This document shows, piece by piece, positions 1 through 9,942 of a stretch of 64,000 nt of DNA. Both the position numbers and the translations under genes were made by a program. The DNA is from Chamaelirium japonicum (taxonomy: Eukaryota; Streptophyta; Magnoliopsida; Liliales; Melanthiaceae). Location: assembly GCA_947650365.1 (NCBI GenBank), contig OX393549.1, forward strand, positions 21,504,572 to 21,568,571. The letters run 5' to 3'. The notes below the pieces were generated by a model, which had not been told where the DNA came from, did no database searches, and saw nothing but the letters and a program-made list of their open reading frames with translations. The number at the start of each line of letters is the position of its first letter. Within the stretch, counting starts at the first letter, position 1.

Positions 1-29
1 CGCAGGCAAAGTGACACAAGCTGGACCGT

Positions 30-1229
30 GTGACGAGGAAACTCCCTGAATGCAGGACTTACAAGAAGAAAAGCAAGACTCCAGGAAGAAAGGCGTTCAA
101 AGTGCCGCCAGCAAATCTAGATGATCTCCTTCAGCAAAGCCTTCCGGAACTAGCAACGTTGCAAGAGTTCTTCCCCGATCACTTCCTCCCAGCCGATCAA
201 CACATCAGGGTCTCTTGTTGCATGGTCGAAGTTCATAAAATATCGGAAGAAAAAGGCGAAATCGAGACTTCTAAAGAAGGTGACTCTATCGATGAGAGAG
301 ACGACTCCGACAAAAAAGGCACTGCCTCTCACGACAAGGCAATCCTGCACTTGCCGCTCGTAGAAGCTTTGCACCTTCTAAAGAAAGCTCGCTTAGCAAT
401 GGTTGCAGCCTTGGCGGACCCAGACAGCTACAAGAAGAAGAGGAAGGACGACGAGAAGCGCAAGACTGTGGCCTCATGCAACGCGACGATAACCTTCTCA
501 GACGAAGACTTGCAACTCGAAGCACAATTGCACAACCGACCCATCTACATCTCGGGATACATCAAGGAGAAGCCGGTAAACCGAATCTTGCTAGAATGTG
601 GCTTCGTCGTCAATATCATGCCCATCCAAACAATGCGGCAGCTCGGTATCACCGCTAACCAGCTTATGCACAGCCAGCTGGTCATTCAAGGGTTCAACCA
701 GGGCGGGCAATCCACCATCAGAATCATCCGTTTGAAGCTTTCAATCGGCCCGCTCGACACAACGGTCCTCTTCCACATCATTGATTGTCAGACATCGTAT
801 CGCCTCCCGTTGGGAAGACCATGGTTATATAAAAACGGCATCGTAGTATCCACCTGGCACCAGTGCCTCAAGTATTACGAGGAAGGCATGGAGAAGTGCA
901 TCGTCGTTGATGATAAGCTGTTCAATGAAGCCGAAGCATACCTTGCTGACGCCAAGTTCTACCAAGCGAAAGACCTTGTAGCAGAAGTCCTTCCAGCTAA
1001 AGCCCCTCGAATCCAAAAGGCTGAAGAAGTGAAACAGGATAAGGCTCCTCTACTTGCAAATCCGATGCAACCTTCCGACAAGGCGATACTCGAAGTCAAG
1101 GAAGCTCCAAAATCAAGACAGAGAATACGCATCAGCTCCAAGCCAAGATCCATACAACATACTCCGTTACCCGTCCAATCGATGCCAGTCTTGCGCCTCA
1201 CACCTCAATGGCTTCGCAAACCCGAGTGA
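30..1229 (+). pseudogene. Retropepsin-domain segment of a Ty3/gypsy polyprotein (399-codon open frame)
   Basis: Open frame through the gag-protease part of the outer element. Residues ~1-75 are a basic spacer ending in a VSCCMVEVH motif, and ~75-155 are acidic linker. The aspartic-protease-like domain is at ~175-290: the YISGYIKEKPVN strand, the active-site strand LLECG..VNIMP, then the flap and the second half ending in LPLGRPWL. The inner copy has LLDCGSTVNIMP at the active site, so the catalytic Asp is replaced by Glu here and the protease is probably dead. A Lys/Pro-rich tail follows. The ATG at 30 is only the first in frame; the real frame belongs to a gag-pol polyprotein starting outside the window. 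Confidence 0.75.
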
Positions 1230-2199
1230 CAGCCTTCTACTTCCACAAGTGAGCCGGTCCCGCCATTATCGGAGGCCAATGTTATCACGCTGCAAGAAAT
1301 AACGTTGCCGTTACCTAGTCTGACGCAAGATTCAAACCCGATCGGACCTGGCGGATCTATCGACATCAATCGAATCGAATTCAAGCCAAAAGGGAGTTGG
1401 GGGCAAAACGCCGCCAAATTGTTGTTTAAAGCTGGCTACAATAGAGAAAGCGCTATGCAAATGGGTACACTTCCCCTAGCGGCAACGCCGCATGGGATGA
1501 CCAAGACTCAAGCTCGTCTATTTCAAAGCGGCTAACAAATTCTCCCGAACCGTCGAGGCATCGGCTCCAGTCAAGCCCCGATGGTCGTCAAGATTGCACC
1601 AAAGAAGACCTTCACCTCCAGCTATATTGAGGTGAAGATGGTAGATGAAGCAGTTGAAGGATCAACAATCTTCGATGCACGCTCCACCTACGCCGGCCGT
1701 CCCGATAGCAAAAGAAGACGGCGACGAGCTTGATGCCAAGCCATACTCCAGAAGCAAAACAAAAGCAGTCAAAGAAGGCCGAATCTAAAGCATACATCCG
1801 TGTTCGAAAGGCTCGGGCCAATCAAGCAACCAAAGAAGAAGTCGATTTTTGATCATTTGGGAATGCCAGTCGAGGATGTCGTTTCAACACCCGCCCACCC
1901 ACCCATCGCGGCTGTCAATAATATCTCCGTTATCGAATCAAACAACGGTGATACTTCTACTTCGAACAACGAATTGTAAGAAGCCTCGTCGGTCCTCGAA
2001 GAAGAGGGACAGTCCACCGTTGATTACTTGAAGGAAATCAACTTGGGCACAGAAAAGGAGCCACGGCCTACATTCGTCAGCACACTTTTGACTCATGAAG
2101 AAAAAGTCGCATACATCAAGCTGCTCTGAGAATATAGAGGTGTCTTTGTATGGTCCTACAAGGAGATGCCGGGTCTCGATCCTCAAATCGCAGTGCACC
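1230..2199 (+). pseudogene. Spacer between protease and RT, with RT N-terminus, broken
   Basis: Continuation of the outer polyprotein in several frames. Recognisable blocks are SLTQDSNPIGPG and KGSWGQNAAKLLFKAGYN (1305-1535), KKTFTSSYIEVKMVDEA (~1600-1650), a VSTPAHPP...NNISVIE block (~1880-1940) and the RT entry block VFVWSYKEMPGLDPQ (~2140-2185). All have counterparts in the inner element at 13050-13950. In-frame stops lie at the ends of these blocks, for example after QSG, NNEL and KLL, so this part cannot be translated as one protein. Confidence 0.75.
2195..2199. repeat. Left target-site duplication of the inner Tat element
   Basis: GCACC before the LTR; the partner GTACC follows the other LTR at 20386-20390. 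The flanking reading frame resumes across the insertion, which supports the exact boundary. Confidence 0.75.
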
Positions 2200-2949
2200 T
2201 GTATGCGAAGAAAAAGATCTGGGTCGTCTTTATTGTAAACACACGAAGATTACAAGAGGCCGGGACCCGGGGACTCGGGGGTGGTGAGCCGGGTGCGGCG
2301 AATATTGATCAGGAGATTGTGGGAGAGATCATCTGGAGGGTCCCTTTGATCCGTGTCTCCACATGGTATTCGTGCGAGAGCTCTGAAGGGGTTGCCCAGG
2401 ACAGAGGTCTTTATAGGGTGAGGGTTTTTTGAGAGGCTAAGGAGTATCCGCCGCTGCTTTTGTCCCTTCTGTGCTTCGCACTTTCTCGACTAGGGGTTTT
2501 CGGCATCGCTCCTCGGTCTTTGTGTCATCCTCGCTCCTTGCTAGACTTTGGCGTTCTTGATTGTCGGTTCGCGACGTCGATCGTGCTTTTGGCGTCAGCT
2601 TTGGCTTTGGCTTTCGGCTTCGGCGTGGCTCTAGCTTTTGCTTTGCTTTGGCGCTTGCGCTTGGACGTAGACGGGGGGAGACTTGTGATGCTTTCGTTCT
2701 TCCGGACTTCACGTCGTATCGGCTAGAACGTGCGGTGCTTTTGCTCGTGACCGGCATAGTCGCTTGGCATTGGAACTTGCATTGCTCTGGCGTGGGCTTT
2801 ACCGAGGGCTTTGCTCTGGCTTCTTGCGTTGCTTTTGCTTCGGCATTGACTCGATCTTCTCCTTGAACAGTGGTGTCTACTTCTTCAAGGCTTCTGGCTT
2901 CCTCAACGGTTTAGGTGTCGGGTCGACTTTTCGTTTTCTTCGAGCTTCT

Positions 2950-3410
2950 TTGGCGTGATCGGAGTCGAAGGGTTCCTTTGAAGATGACGGGTGTAGCGAC
3001 GACTTTGCTTCCCTTCTTCTCCGGGCTTCTTTGGCGTGATCGGATTCGAAGGGTTCCTTTGAAAATGATGAGGGTGGCACCAATCTCTGTGCGACGATTG
3101 TAGCGACGGTTGTAGTATCGGCTTTGCTTTGAAGACGACGGGTGTAGCGACAACTTTGCTTCTTGTCTTCTCCGGGCTTCTTTGGCGTGGTCGGATTCGA
3201 AGGCTTCCTTTGAAGACGGCAGGGGTAGCACCGATCTTCGTACGACGGTTGTAGCATCGGCTTTGCTTTGAAGACGACGGGTGTAGCGATGACTTTGCTT
3301 CCGGGCTTCTTTGGTATGATCGGATTCGAAGGCTTCCTTTGAAGACGGCAGGGGTAGCACCGATCTCCGTGCGACGGTTGTAGCGTCGGCTTTGCTTTGA
3401 AGACGACGGG
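2950..3410. repeat. Degenerate ~130-150 bp tandem repeats inside the LTR
   Basis: The block with GGATTCGAAGG, then GAAGACGGCAGGGGTAGCACCGATC, then TTTGCTTTGAAGACGACGGG recurs about every 130-150 bp (for example at 3042, 3193 and 3322). The same structure occurs in the partner LTR at ~18560-19020. Confidence 0.7.
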
Positions 3411-4200
3411 TGAAGCGACGCTTCGGGTGTTCCTCTCCAAGCTTTCTTCTTCGTGGATGGAGTGGACGTTTGTCGAAGACAATGGGTGATGACGCTTCGG
3501 TCTTCTTCTCCGAGCTTTTGGGATTGATCGGAGTCGAAGGCTTGTTGGAGATGACGGGGTGGTACCGCTCCGATCTTCTTCTCCGGCCTTTGCTTCTGGC
3601 ATCTTCGGAGTCGAAGGGTTCTTCTTCTCCGAGCTTTCTTCTTCATGCACGGAGTCGAAGGCTTGATCTTCTTGTGCAAGGGTCTTCACGTTGATGAGGG
3701 CTTTCAATAGACTAAGCCGGTCCCAAAGGGATAGGCTTGCCCGTGTTTTGTGAAGCCTTGGGTCGATGAAGAGCGCGTTTCCTCTTCTGCAGAGCTTCCT
3801 CGCTTCGTCTTCAGGTTCCGACCCCTTCGACCATTATGGCATCGGCTTTTTCTCCGTGCTTTTGAGCTTGATCGGAGTCGAAGGCTTATTGGAGACGACG
3901 AGGTAGTGCCGCTCCGATCTTCTTCTCCGGCCTTTGCTTCTGGCGTCTTCGGAGTTGAAGGGTTCTTCTTCTCCGAGCTTTCTTCTTCATGCACAGAGTC
4001 GAAGGCTTGATCTTCTTATGCAAGGGTCTTCACTTTGATGAGGGCTTTCAATGGACTAAGCCGGTCCCGAAGGGATAGGCTTGTCCGTGCCTCATGAAGC
4101 CTTGTGTCGATGAAGAGTATGTCTCCTCTTCTGCAGAGCTTCCTCGCTTCGTCTTCAGCTTCCGACCCCATCCACCTGTTGAGCCTTCCCCCTCCCCCTC

Positions 4201-4208
4201 TATTTATA
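4201..4208 (-). promoter_or_regulatory. TATA box in the 3' LTR
   Basis: TATAAATA on the minus strand, in a CT/GA-rich context. The same box is at 19815-19822 in the 5' LTR and at 27019-27026 in the outer element's LTR. Confidence 0.65.
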
Positions 4209-4639
4209 GGTGAAGGGGGGAGGGAAGAGATATGGGAAGTTTAATTTTGAATCCCTTTAATATCTCCCCCATAATTACCCAAGATTTATTCTTCAATTGA
4301 TGAGAGGAATAAACTTTTATTTGCTTTCCTTTTCTGGCAGGGTAATTATGGCTGAATTTTGCACATGAAATCGATGGAGACCCGACTCTTCTTCTTGTCC
4401 GTCGGATCGAGGGATCGGTGCAGATCCACACATAAGTAGACGTCATACGCAACCTCCCCCCGCGTATGGCGGTCTTTCTTTCCTTTTTCTTCTTTTCTTT
4501 CCTTTACTTCCTTTCTTTTCTTTCCTTTTCTTTTCTTTTCTTTTCCTTGCATGGCCGGCCACCCCCTACCCGTGGGTAGGGGGCTCGGGTTTCTAGAAGA
4601 AGGGCCGGGCGGGCCCCACTTGAGGATGGGTCCACCTGG

Positions 4640-4985
4640 CATTTGCTTAGTGCGGGTCCGGGTACGAGTACGTGTCGGGTTCGCCTCCAACTTGGTGCAT
4701 GCGAGTCGGGTCCGGGTACAAGTGCGTGTCGGGCTCGCCTCCAACTTGGTGCATGCGAGTTGGGTCCGGGTACGAGTGCGTGTCGGGTTCACCTCCAACT
4801 TGGTGCATGCGAGTTGGGTCCGGGTACGAGTGCGTGTCGGGTTCACCTCCACCTTGGTGCATGCGAGTCGGGTCCGGGTCGGAGTGCGTGTCGGGTTCGC
4901 CTCCAACTTGGTGCATGCGAGTCGGGTCCGGGTCGGAGTGCGTGTCGGGTTCGCCTCCGAATTGATGCATGCGAGTCGGGTTAGG
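4640..4985. repeat. 54-bp tandem array in the LTR, about six copies
   Basis: The unit carries GCATGCGAGTCGGGTCCGGG and CGTGTCGGGTTCGCCTCC. A period of 54 keeps all frames open, giving 18-residue periodic open frames on both strands that are not genes. The homologous array has three to four units at 20165-20360 and only about one and a half at ~26490-26575. Confidence 0.85.
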
Positions 4986-5010
4986 GTTAGACACAATTTG
5001 TGTGCCTACA

Positions 5011-5025
5011 AGTGCCCCCTCAAGG
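5011..5025 (-). promoter_or_regulatory. Polypurine-tract region of the inner element
   Basis: On the minus strand the bases next to the 3' LTR read TTGAGGGGGCACT, then TGTAGGCAC of the LTR. Position and purine run fit the plus-strand priming site, although it is interrupted by CACT. Confidence 0.5.
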
Positions 5026-5109
5026 ATGAATGCGCTGCTGGAAACGTGTAGGGTTTGTGCACGTAGGAAACTTAGAGCACTTGTCCTTGATTCCTTTTGT
5101 GGAGGAGAT

Positions 5110-5150
5110 TGGGGGCTTATTTAAGGGCCCCTACTCCCTTCATCCAACAC
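5110..5150 (+). promoter_or_regulatory. Putative promoter of the antisense PMD gene
   Basis: TATTTAAG at ~5118 on the plus strand, followed ~30 bp later by a CATCCAACACC context that could be the start site. It lies between the 3' LTR and the antisense coding region and points toward it. The leader downstream is conserved in inverted orientation in the outer element (~26150-26480). Confidence 0.45.
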
Positions 5151-6517
5151 CTTGCTCTTGCGAGGGCTTTGCTGGCGTTTGGAGACCGACATCGGAAGAG
5201 TGCTGCATGCGGTTGCACGTGACTTGCTCCGTCTTCCCGGTGTCGCCTCTTTCGTCGGCGGCGACGGCAGCGGCGATGGTGCACGACTTGAAGATTGTTG
5301 CGAAGGCGGGCTTGAAGGGACAGGGCGACGACAACCATGACGAGGAGGACGGAGGAGCGCGGCTGAGGTGTTGACCGCCTTCGCCGTCTTCTTCTTCCTC
5401 TTTCTTCTTCTTCTCTTCTTCTTTTTCTTTTTCTTTTTTTTTCTTTTTTTTTTCTTTTCTTTTTCTTTCTATCTTTCTTCTTCCTCTGGTTCCTATGCGG
5501 AGGCAGCAATGGCAGTGGCGGCTGCGGGCGGCGTCGGCCGGGGCATAGGTGGCAGCGGCAGCAGCGCGGGCTGCGGTGGTGGCACGGGCTGCGGCGTGCG
5601 GCGCAGGCAGCGGCCGGCACGCGGGAGGGTGCCGGGCACGGCGACAGCACCGACGGGCAGTGCGCGCGGGGGTGTTGGGCATGGCGATGCGGCGAGGGGG
5701 GTGCCGCGCCGGTGTCGGGTGCAGGCTGCGGCGCGGGGCGGCGGGCGCGACGCGAGCGGGCGGCGCGAGGTCCCCGAACGGGTCGGAGAGGGGTGCGGGG
5801 GCCGGGAGGCCGCGGCCCCGATTCGGGCGCCCCCCCCCTCCCCGGCCGTGTAGGAGAAGAAGGAGGGGGGGGCTGCGGGTCCCCCCCCCTTTCCTTTGCT
5901 GTCTGTTTCCCATTGGGGGAGAGGGGTGCGGGCCCCCCTTTTGTGCGGGTTTCAATGGGAAGGGGCTGCGGGTTCCGGCTGCTGCTGACTCTTCTCTTTT
6001 TTTTTTGTATGTTCTTTCTCTTTTTCTTTTTCTTTCCTTTTCTGTTTTCCTCCCTGTCAGTCGGGTGCGGAGAACAACAGCAGCAGCGGTGCATGGCACA
6101 TGAGCTGCGGCGTGGCGGCATCCAGCACGGGCGCGGGGTGCGATCCGGGTGTGGATTTACTGGTGGGTGACACAAAGCGACGCGGTGGTCGATTGTGGGT
6201 CTAGTGCAAGCGCGAGTTCCGAGCGGTGGCTGGTTGTATTATGCCGGTGATGCGAGGTTCAATACAGGTGAGTGGCGGTAGACGGCCGACACAGGCGGTA
6301 TCGACGCGGGTAGTGTGCGGACGCCGCACGGCGGAGGGGTGGTTGACCAGCATGGGCGGTGCACAGATCTAAGAGTACGGCACGAATGCCAAGGCGCCGT
6401 GGCGTGAGTCAGGTGGCCCTCCTGGCAGGGGCTGTGGGTCCCTCGGGCTTCAATTGTGAACCCTTTTTTTTCCACTCCCCTACTTGTTTTGACTTGCTTC
6501 TCTTCGTGTCTGTTCAG
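5151..6517 (+). other. Leader of the antisense gene, GC-rich and pyrimidine-rich, no coding region supported
   Basis: Contains a short open frame starting at 5275, long T/C tracts (5390-5480, 5990-6050), and a GC-rich core (5500-5900) that gives spurious Arg/Gly/Pro-rich open frames on both strands. It ends in a good splice acceptor (CTGTTCAG at ~6517) just before the PMD reading frame, so part of it may be intron. The corresponding region in the outer element is 24430-26480. Confidence 0.45.
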
Positions 6518-8654
6518 GATCCGAGTTTTTGAGGGTTTGACTTCACCGGGGTGGATAGCTGAGGACTTCTCCGATGGGAGCAAGTGCCTTCGCTTCCCCC
6601 TTACTCGGATGTACCGCTACCGTAACTCGAGGAGAGAAGACCTTTTGTCGTTGCTCCGGATTTTTATCCATGAGCGCATCACAGAGGATGGAGTCACCGA
6701 TGCAACTTGCGGGATGCCGAAGTTAAGCGAGAAAGTCTACACTGACAAGGCGATCTCCATGAAGCTCCTTCATCCAAGCTTGAGTACGCCTTTTCACCAT
6801 TGTGATGAAGATTTCATGCCCACAACAGTAGTTGCTTTGAAGATCTGCTCCCGCTTGACCCGATGGGGTATCGACTCCTGGTCTCAGGGGGACGTCCAGT
6901 ACCTCTGCAGTTTTCGTGAGTGGATGAGCGAGCTCTCCAAAGTCTTTGGGGTGGAACCCGAGATGAAGCCGTTGGCTAAGTTTCTAGCGCTAGCTCGTCG
7001 AGAATATGGTCGTCCTAAGGGGATGTATCGAGCTCTCTGTGAACTCTGGTGTCCAGCTACCAACACTTTTCTCACTGAAGCGGGAGAGATAGGGATCTCC
7101 CTCCGCGACGTCCACATCGTTTCTGGATGCCCTGAAGTGTGGAATTACTATCAAGAAGAGGTGCCAACTTTGAAGGACTTGCTAGATAGCAGCTTTGCCC
7201 CGAGCTCCTGTCTTCTCTTGTTCAAGGCGTACGCCATCATCGCAACACGGGATCAGTTGGACCGGGTTCGCCCTTCCTCTTGGGTCGACTTCTGGTTCAG
7301 AGGCGAGTACAGGTCCCCGACACCTTCAGCTCACCTGATGTGGAAGGTTGCTCAGATGAAGAGGCCTCCACTGCGTTCCTTTGTGAGACCTATTGAGTCC
7401 TTGGCCCGAGTGAGGCATTCAATGGAGGGGAGACAGAGCCCCTGGGAGATCCTTGGTCTGAGGCGAGACAACGAGGAGTGGCGGGCGATTTACTGAGCCG
7501 CCAGGCTGGTTGTCTTCCTTTGCCGGTTCGTGCTTCCCTGTCCCGGCGAGGTCATCCGTCCGGGGACCTTTCTTGCAGCCTCCCGGATGGCGAGGGGGGA
7601 GCTTTTCAATCTGGCTCCGGTAACTTATGCGCCTTGTATCAGGGGCTCAGTGGTATTTACTGGAGCTTGTCCATCTCGGACAATGCCAAAGGAGAGCTCG
7701 GCTGGTCTAATACCTTTGGACCTCTGCACTATCTGTATGGCTGGATGGCTCTTCACTTCCCAAAAGGGATCTTCGCCAGACGTGGGCATCCAGCCGACCT
7801 GCCATTCTTGTAGGATGTAGGAGGAATCTTAAATGCTTTTATCAGCTGGAAGTGACCGAAGGAGTATGCTCGTACTCTTTTACGGAGATTGGGAGGCACC
7901 GACTTCGAGTTTTTGTCAGAGCACTCAGTGCTACCTTTAGAGAGGTCGACGGTCCATAAAAACGAGGAGCTCTCGGATGGCTTGTATTAGAATATGGTCA
8001 GCTGCCGCCCCGGCTATTTGGTTTGGCGTCGGGGGGATATAGTGGAAGTGAAACAGTACTCCCCTCACTGCTTCGCTTGTTAGCAAGGATTTCGGCAGGA
8101 GGTTCCCGGTATGCTGCAACGGTTGCAGGGGCGCATCAACGCGCAGGAAGGTTATCGCCTCTGGGCTTCTCTTTATACTTGACCGACTGGTGGCAGCTTC
8201 TTCTCTGAGACCAAGTCGGGGTTTCGGGATGCCGCCACTCTAGGCTACTGCAAGTGGATTGAAGAGCGAGTATCCCCATTGCTTGCGAGTCTCCCGGTTG
8301 ATGTTCTGGCGAGTAGCGAGTTCAAAAATTTCAGCTTTGATCCTTTAGCGGAAGTGGAGGATCGTCGCCTCTAGTTGGGGATTCAGAGGATTGAAAAGAG
8401 TTGCAGTCGTCTTTCCAGTGCTCGTCGGGTTCCCTCTTTGGTTCCCGTGTTAGAAGTCGACCTCGTGAATGCCCCTGGGCCGTCCTTTCTCTCGAAGACA
8501 GCTATAGAGGGCGCCCCATCCAAGAGACAAAAGGTGTGCATCCCCCATGGGGTGACTTCGAGGGTTCCTTGTCCAGTTGAGGATGTCGAGGAGCCCGGTC
8601 TTCTAGGAGATGAGGTGATCCCTCCGTCTGGGGCAGCTTCGTCCGACCTCGCAG
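6518..8654 (+). pseudogene. Antisense plant mobile domain (PMD, aminotransferase-like) gene, 5' part
   Basis: Runs opposite to pol. The frame at 6518-7496 has the PMD pattern: a Trp/Arg-rich N-terminal half (SWSQGDVQYLCSFREWM), then LCELWCPATNTFLTEAGEIGISLRDVHIVSGCP, the typical WxPxTxTF...GEvtIsLxDV block. The frame is cut at 7494-7496 by TGA where related proteins continue with Trp. The rest of the domain (PCPGEVIRPGTF, YLYGWMALHFP) follows in two frames to ~7813, then in decayed frames to 8374, then reopens at 8375-8654. PMD proteins are plant proteins, some linked to transposon silencing, and are carried antisense by some Tat elements. What it does for this element is unknown. Confidence 0.7.
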
Positions 8655-8734
8655 GTATAAAGTTCTTCTTGTTTTGCTTCATTTTCGTCTTCAGGGGGTC
8701 CCATTATGCTGAGTAGTGTGTTTCTTTTAGGCAG
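8655..8734 (+). other. 80-bp intron in the antisense gene
   Basis: Donor CGCAG|GTATAA and acceptor TTTTAGGCAG|AT, with a T-rich stretch before the acceptor. Joining phase 1 at 8654 to 8735 keeps the frame open (...SSDLA|DSVIVVE...). The intron lies on the strand opposite to the retrotransposon RNA, so it would not be removed from the genomic transcript. Confidence 0.65.
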
Positions 8735-9651
8735 ATTCTGTTATAGTGGTGGAATGTGAGGTGAACTCTTCGAAGGTATCTCACGGACATTCGTCTACTG
8801 GGGCCGCACAGGAAGTGCCTGGGAAATGCGGGCTAGACGTTCCTCCGGATGATCTGGACCTCCTCGGGGTTTGTGGGAACTTCCCTAGTGGCGATATCGA
8901 TCTGGATGGCATTGATGTCGAGGCTTTGTCTTTTCATGAGAAGGCCGAAGTTTCGAGTGTCGACAAGCGACGTTCCCCGACTGTCGTCCTCTCGAGCTTG
9001 GTGGAGAAGACGATTGTTGCAACAGTGGTGGCAGTTTCCCCAGTTTTGCCGACCTTATTGGCGAAGGCAGCTCCCGTGGTGACCACAATGGAAGGGAAGG
9101 TTTTGCCCACATACTCTGAGGCACCTCGCCCAAGTTTAAGACCGAGGAGCAGAGTTTCAAAATTTCTTCTTGCAAGTTGTCGACAGTACATCAAGTCGAC
9201 GCTGGAGCCCTTTCAAGACGCAGGCTTTAGTGCCCTCCAGGATTGGTGATCTACTGATGGTGCAGAGTTTTGTGTGAGCCTGAAGGAGTTCAAGGTGGAC
9301 AGTTCTTCTTTTGTCGCCTATATGAACTTGCTCGTGATTGACAGTGAGGCTTATCGCTCCCGGCGGGCTCTACTGGAGGGGAGTAATCCTTCTGAGTTGG
9401 CGGCCACCAAGGCGAGTTTGTGTCAGTCAGGGCACCAATTTGCGGAGGCCGCTTACAATCCGTCGAAGGTGCAGAAGAAGATAGAATCAGTGCACACCTC
9501 ATTTCGGAAGGCCGAGTCTCGTTTGGAGCGAGCTGAGACTGCGGAAAGCGCTTTAAAGGCGAGCTTCCTGAAGCAGCAATCAGACTTGGTGGCCGGACGG
9601 CGAGCTTTTGGCCACACATCCTTTGGAACTTCAGCGAGTAGAGGCTACTAG
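8735..9651 (+). pseudogene. Antisense gene 3' exon with C-terminal coiled-coil
   Basis: One frame with a single TGA at 9247-9249. Before it lies an acidic, low-complexity region (DLDLLGVCGNFPSGDIDLDGID). After it is a region of heptad-like repeats rich in Ala, Glu, Leu, Lys and Arg (KVQKKIESVHTSFRKAESRL and onward), typical of the coiled-coil tail in these antisense genes. The outer element's homolog on the other strand is at 23523-24193. It ends ~290 bp short of the integrase stop, so the two genes converge. Confidence 0.65.
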
Positions 9652-9942
9652 AGAGGAGTTACTGTGCCGCCTTCGAGCTTTGGATACTTTCTTTTAGCTG
9701 TTTGTTTTCTTGTCATTTTGCATTGTAGTTTTCCTTTAGAACTTATGCCATGTACCACCTTCTCTTGAATATCTAATAATATCACCATATTTCGCAACTC
9801 ATTTGCATAGACCATTGTTGGCTTTTTCTTTTGGTCGGACTGAACCCGAAGTGACTTCTCAGGCTGCCTACGTACCCCTTAAGGGGGATCAAGTCGCACG
9901 TAGTTCATGGTTTTATTTTTTTGCAAGAAGTATGGCCTTGTT
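9652..9942. other. Intergenic stretch between antisense gene and integrase ends
   Basis: Short AT-rich spacer. The part at 9830-9900 (ACGTACCCCTTAAGGGGGATC) is conserved in inverse orientation at ~22250-22300, where it directly follows the pol deletion of the outer element. No gene is seen. Confidence 0.6.

Larger units (their letters stand above)
1..2199 (+). mobile_element. Outer Tat-type Ty3/gypsy element, left part (gag end, protease, start of RT)
   Basis: Plus-strand remnant of a large Ty3/gypsy element whose 5' LTR and gag lie left of the window. The reading order is gag/protease spacer, retropepsin domain, a long spacer, then the first residues of the RT module (EMPGLDPQIAVH). It matches, in the opposite orientation, the same stretch of the element at 13050-15200. 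It stops exactly where the minus-strand copy is inserted (2200) and resumes at 20386. The protease part is open; the spacer after 1230 has several stops and frame changes, so it is not functional. Confidence 0.85.
2200..5010 (-). repeat. 3' LTR of the inner Tat element (2811 bp)
   Basis: Homologous over its length to 17815-20385 in the same orientation. On the plus strand it runs from TGTATGCGAAG to TGTGCCTACA. It contains degenerate ~130-150-bp repeats (2950-3410), a TATA box on the minus strand (4201-4208) and a 54-bp tandem array (~4640-4985). The extra length against the other LTR comes partly from the 54-bp array. Long Lys/Arg/Ser-rich open frames here are by-products of the repeats. Confidence 0.9.

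Noticed and set aside
2877..3707. Long Lys/Arg/Ser-rich open frames on the minus strand (also 18511-19321, 27803-28708)
   Set aside because: They occur only within LTR repeats, in several overlapping frames at once, and have no domain; the same composition is found in all three LTRs.
4346..4996. Open frames with 18-residue repeats on both strands (also 4551-5051, 20147-20371)
   Set aside because: They follow from the 54-bp tandem array, whose period is a multiple of three.
5117..6175. 352-codon Pro/Arg-rich frame and overlapping Gly/Arg-rich frames
   Set aside because: GC-rich and pyrimidine-tract leader of the antisense gene; many frames open at once, no conserved motif.
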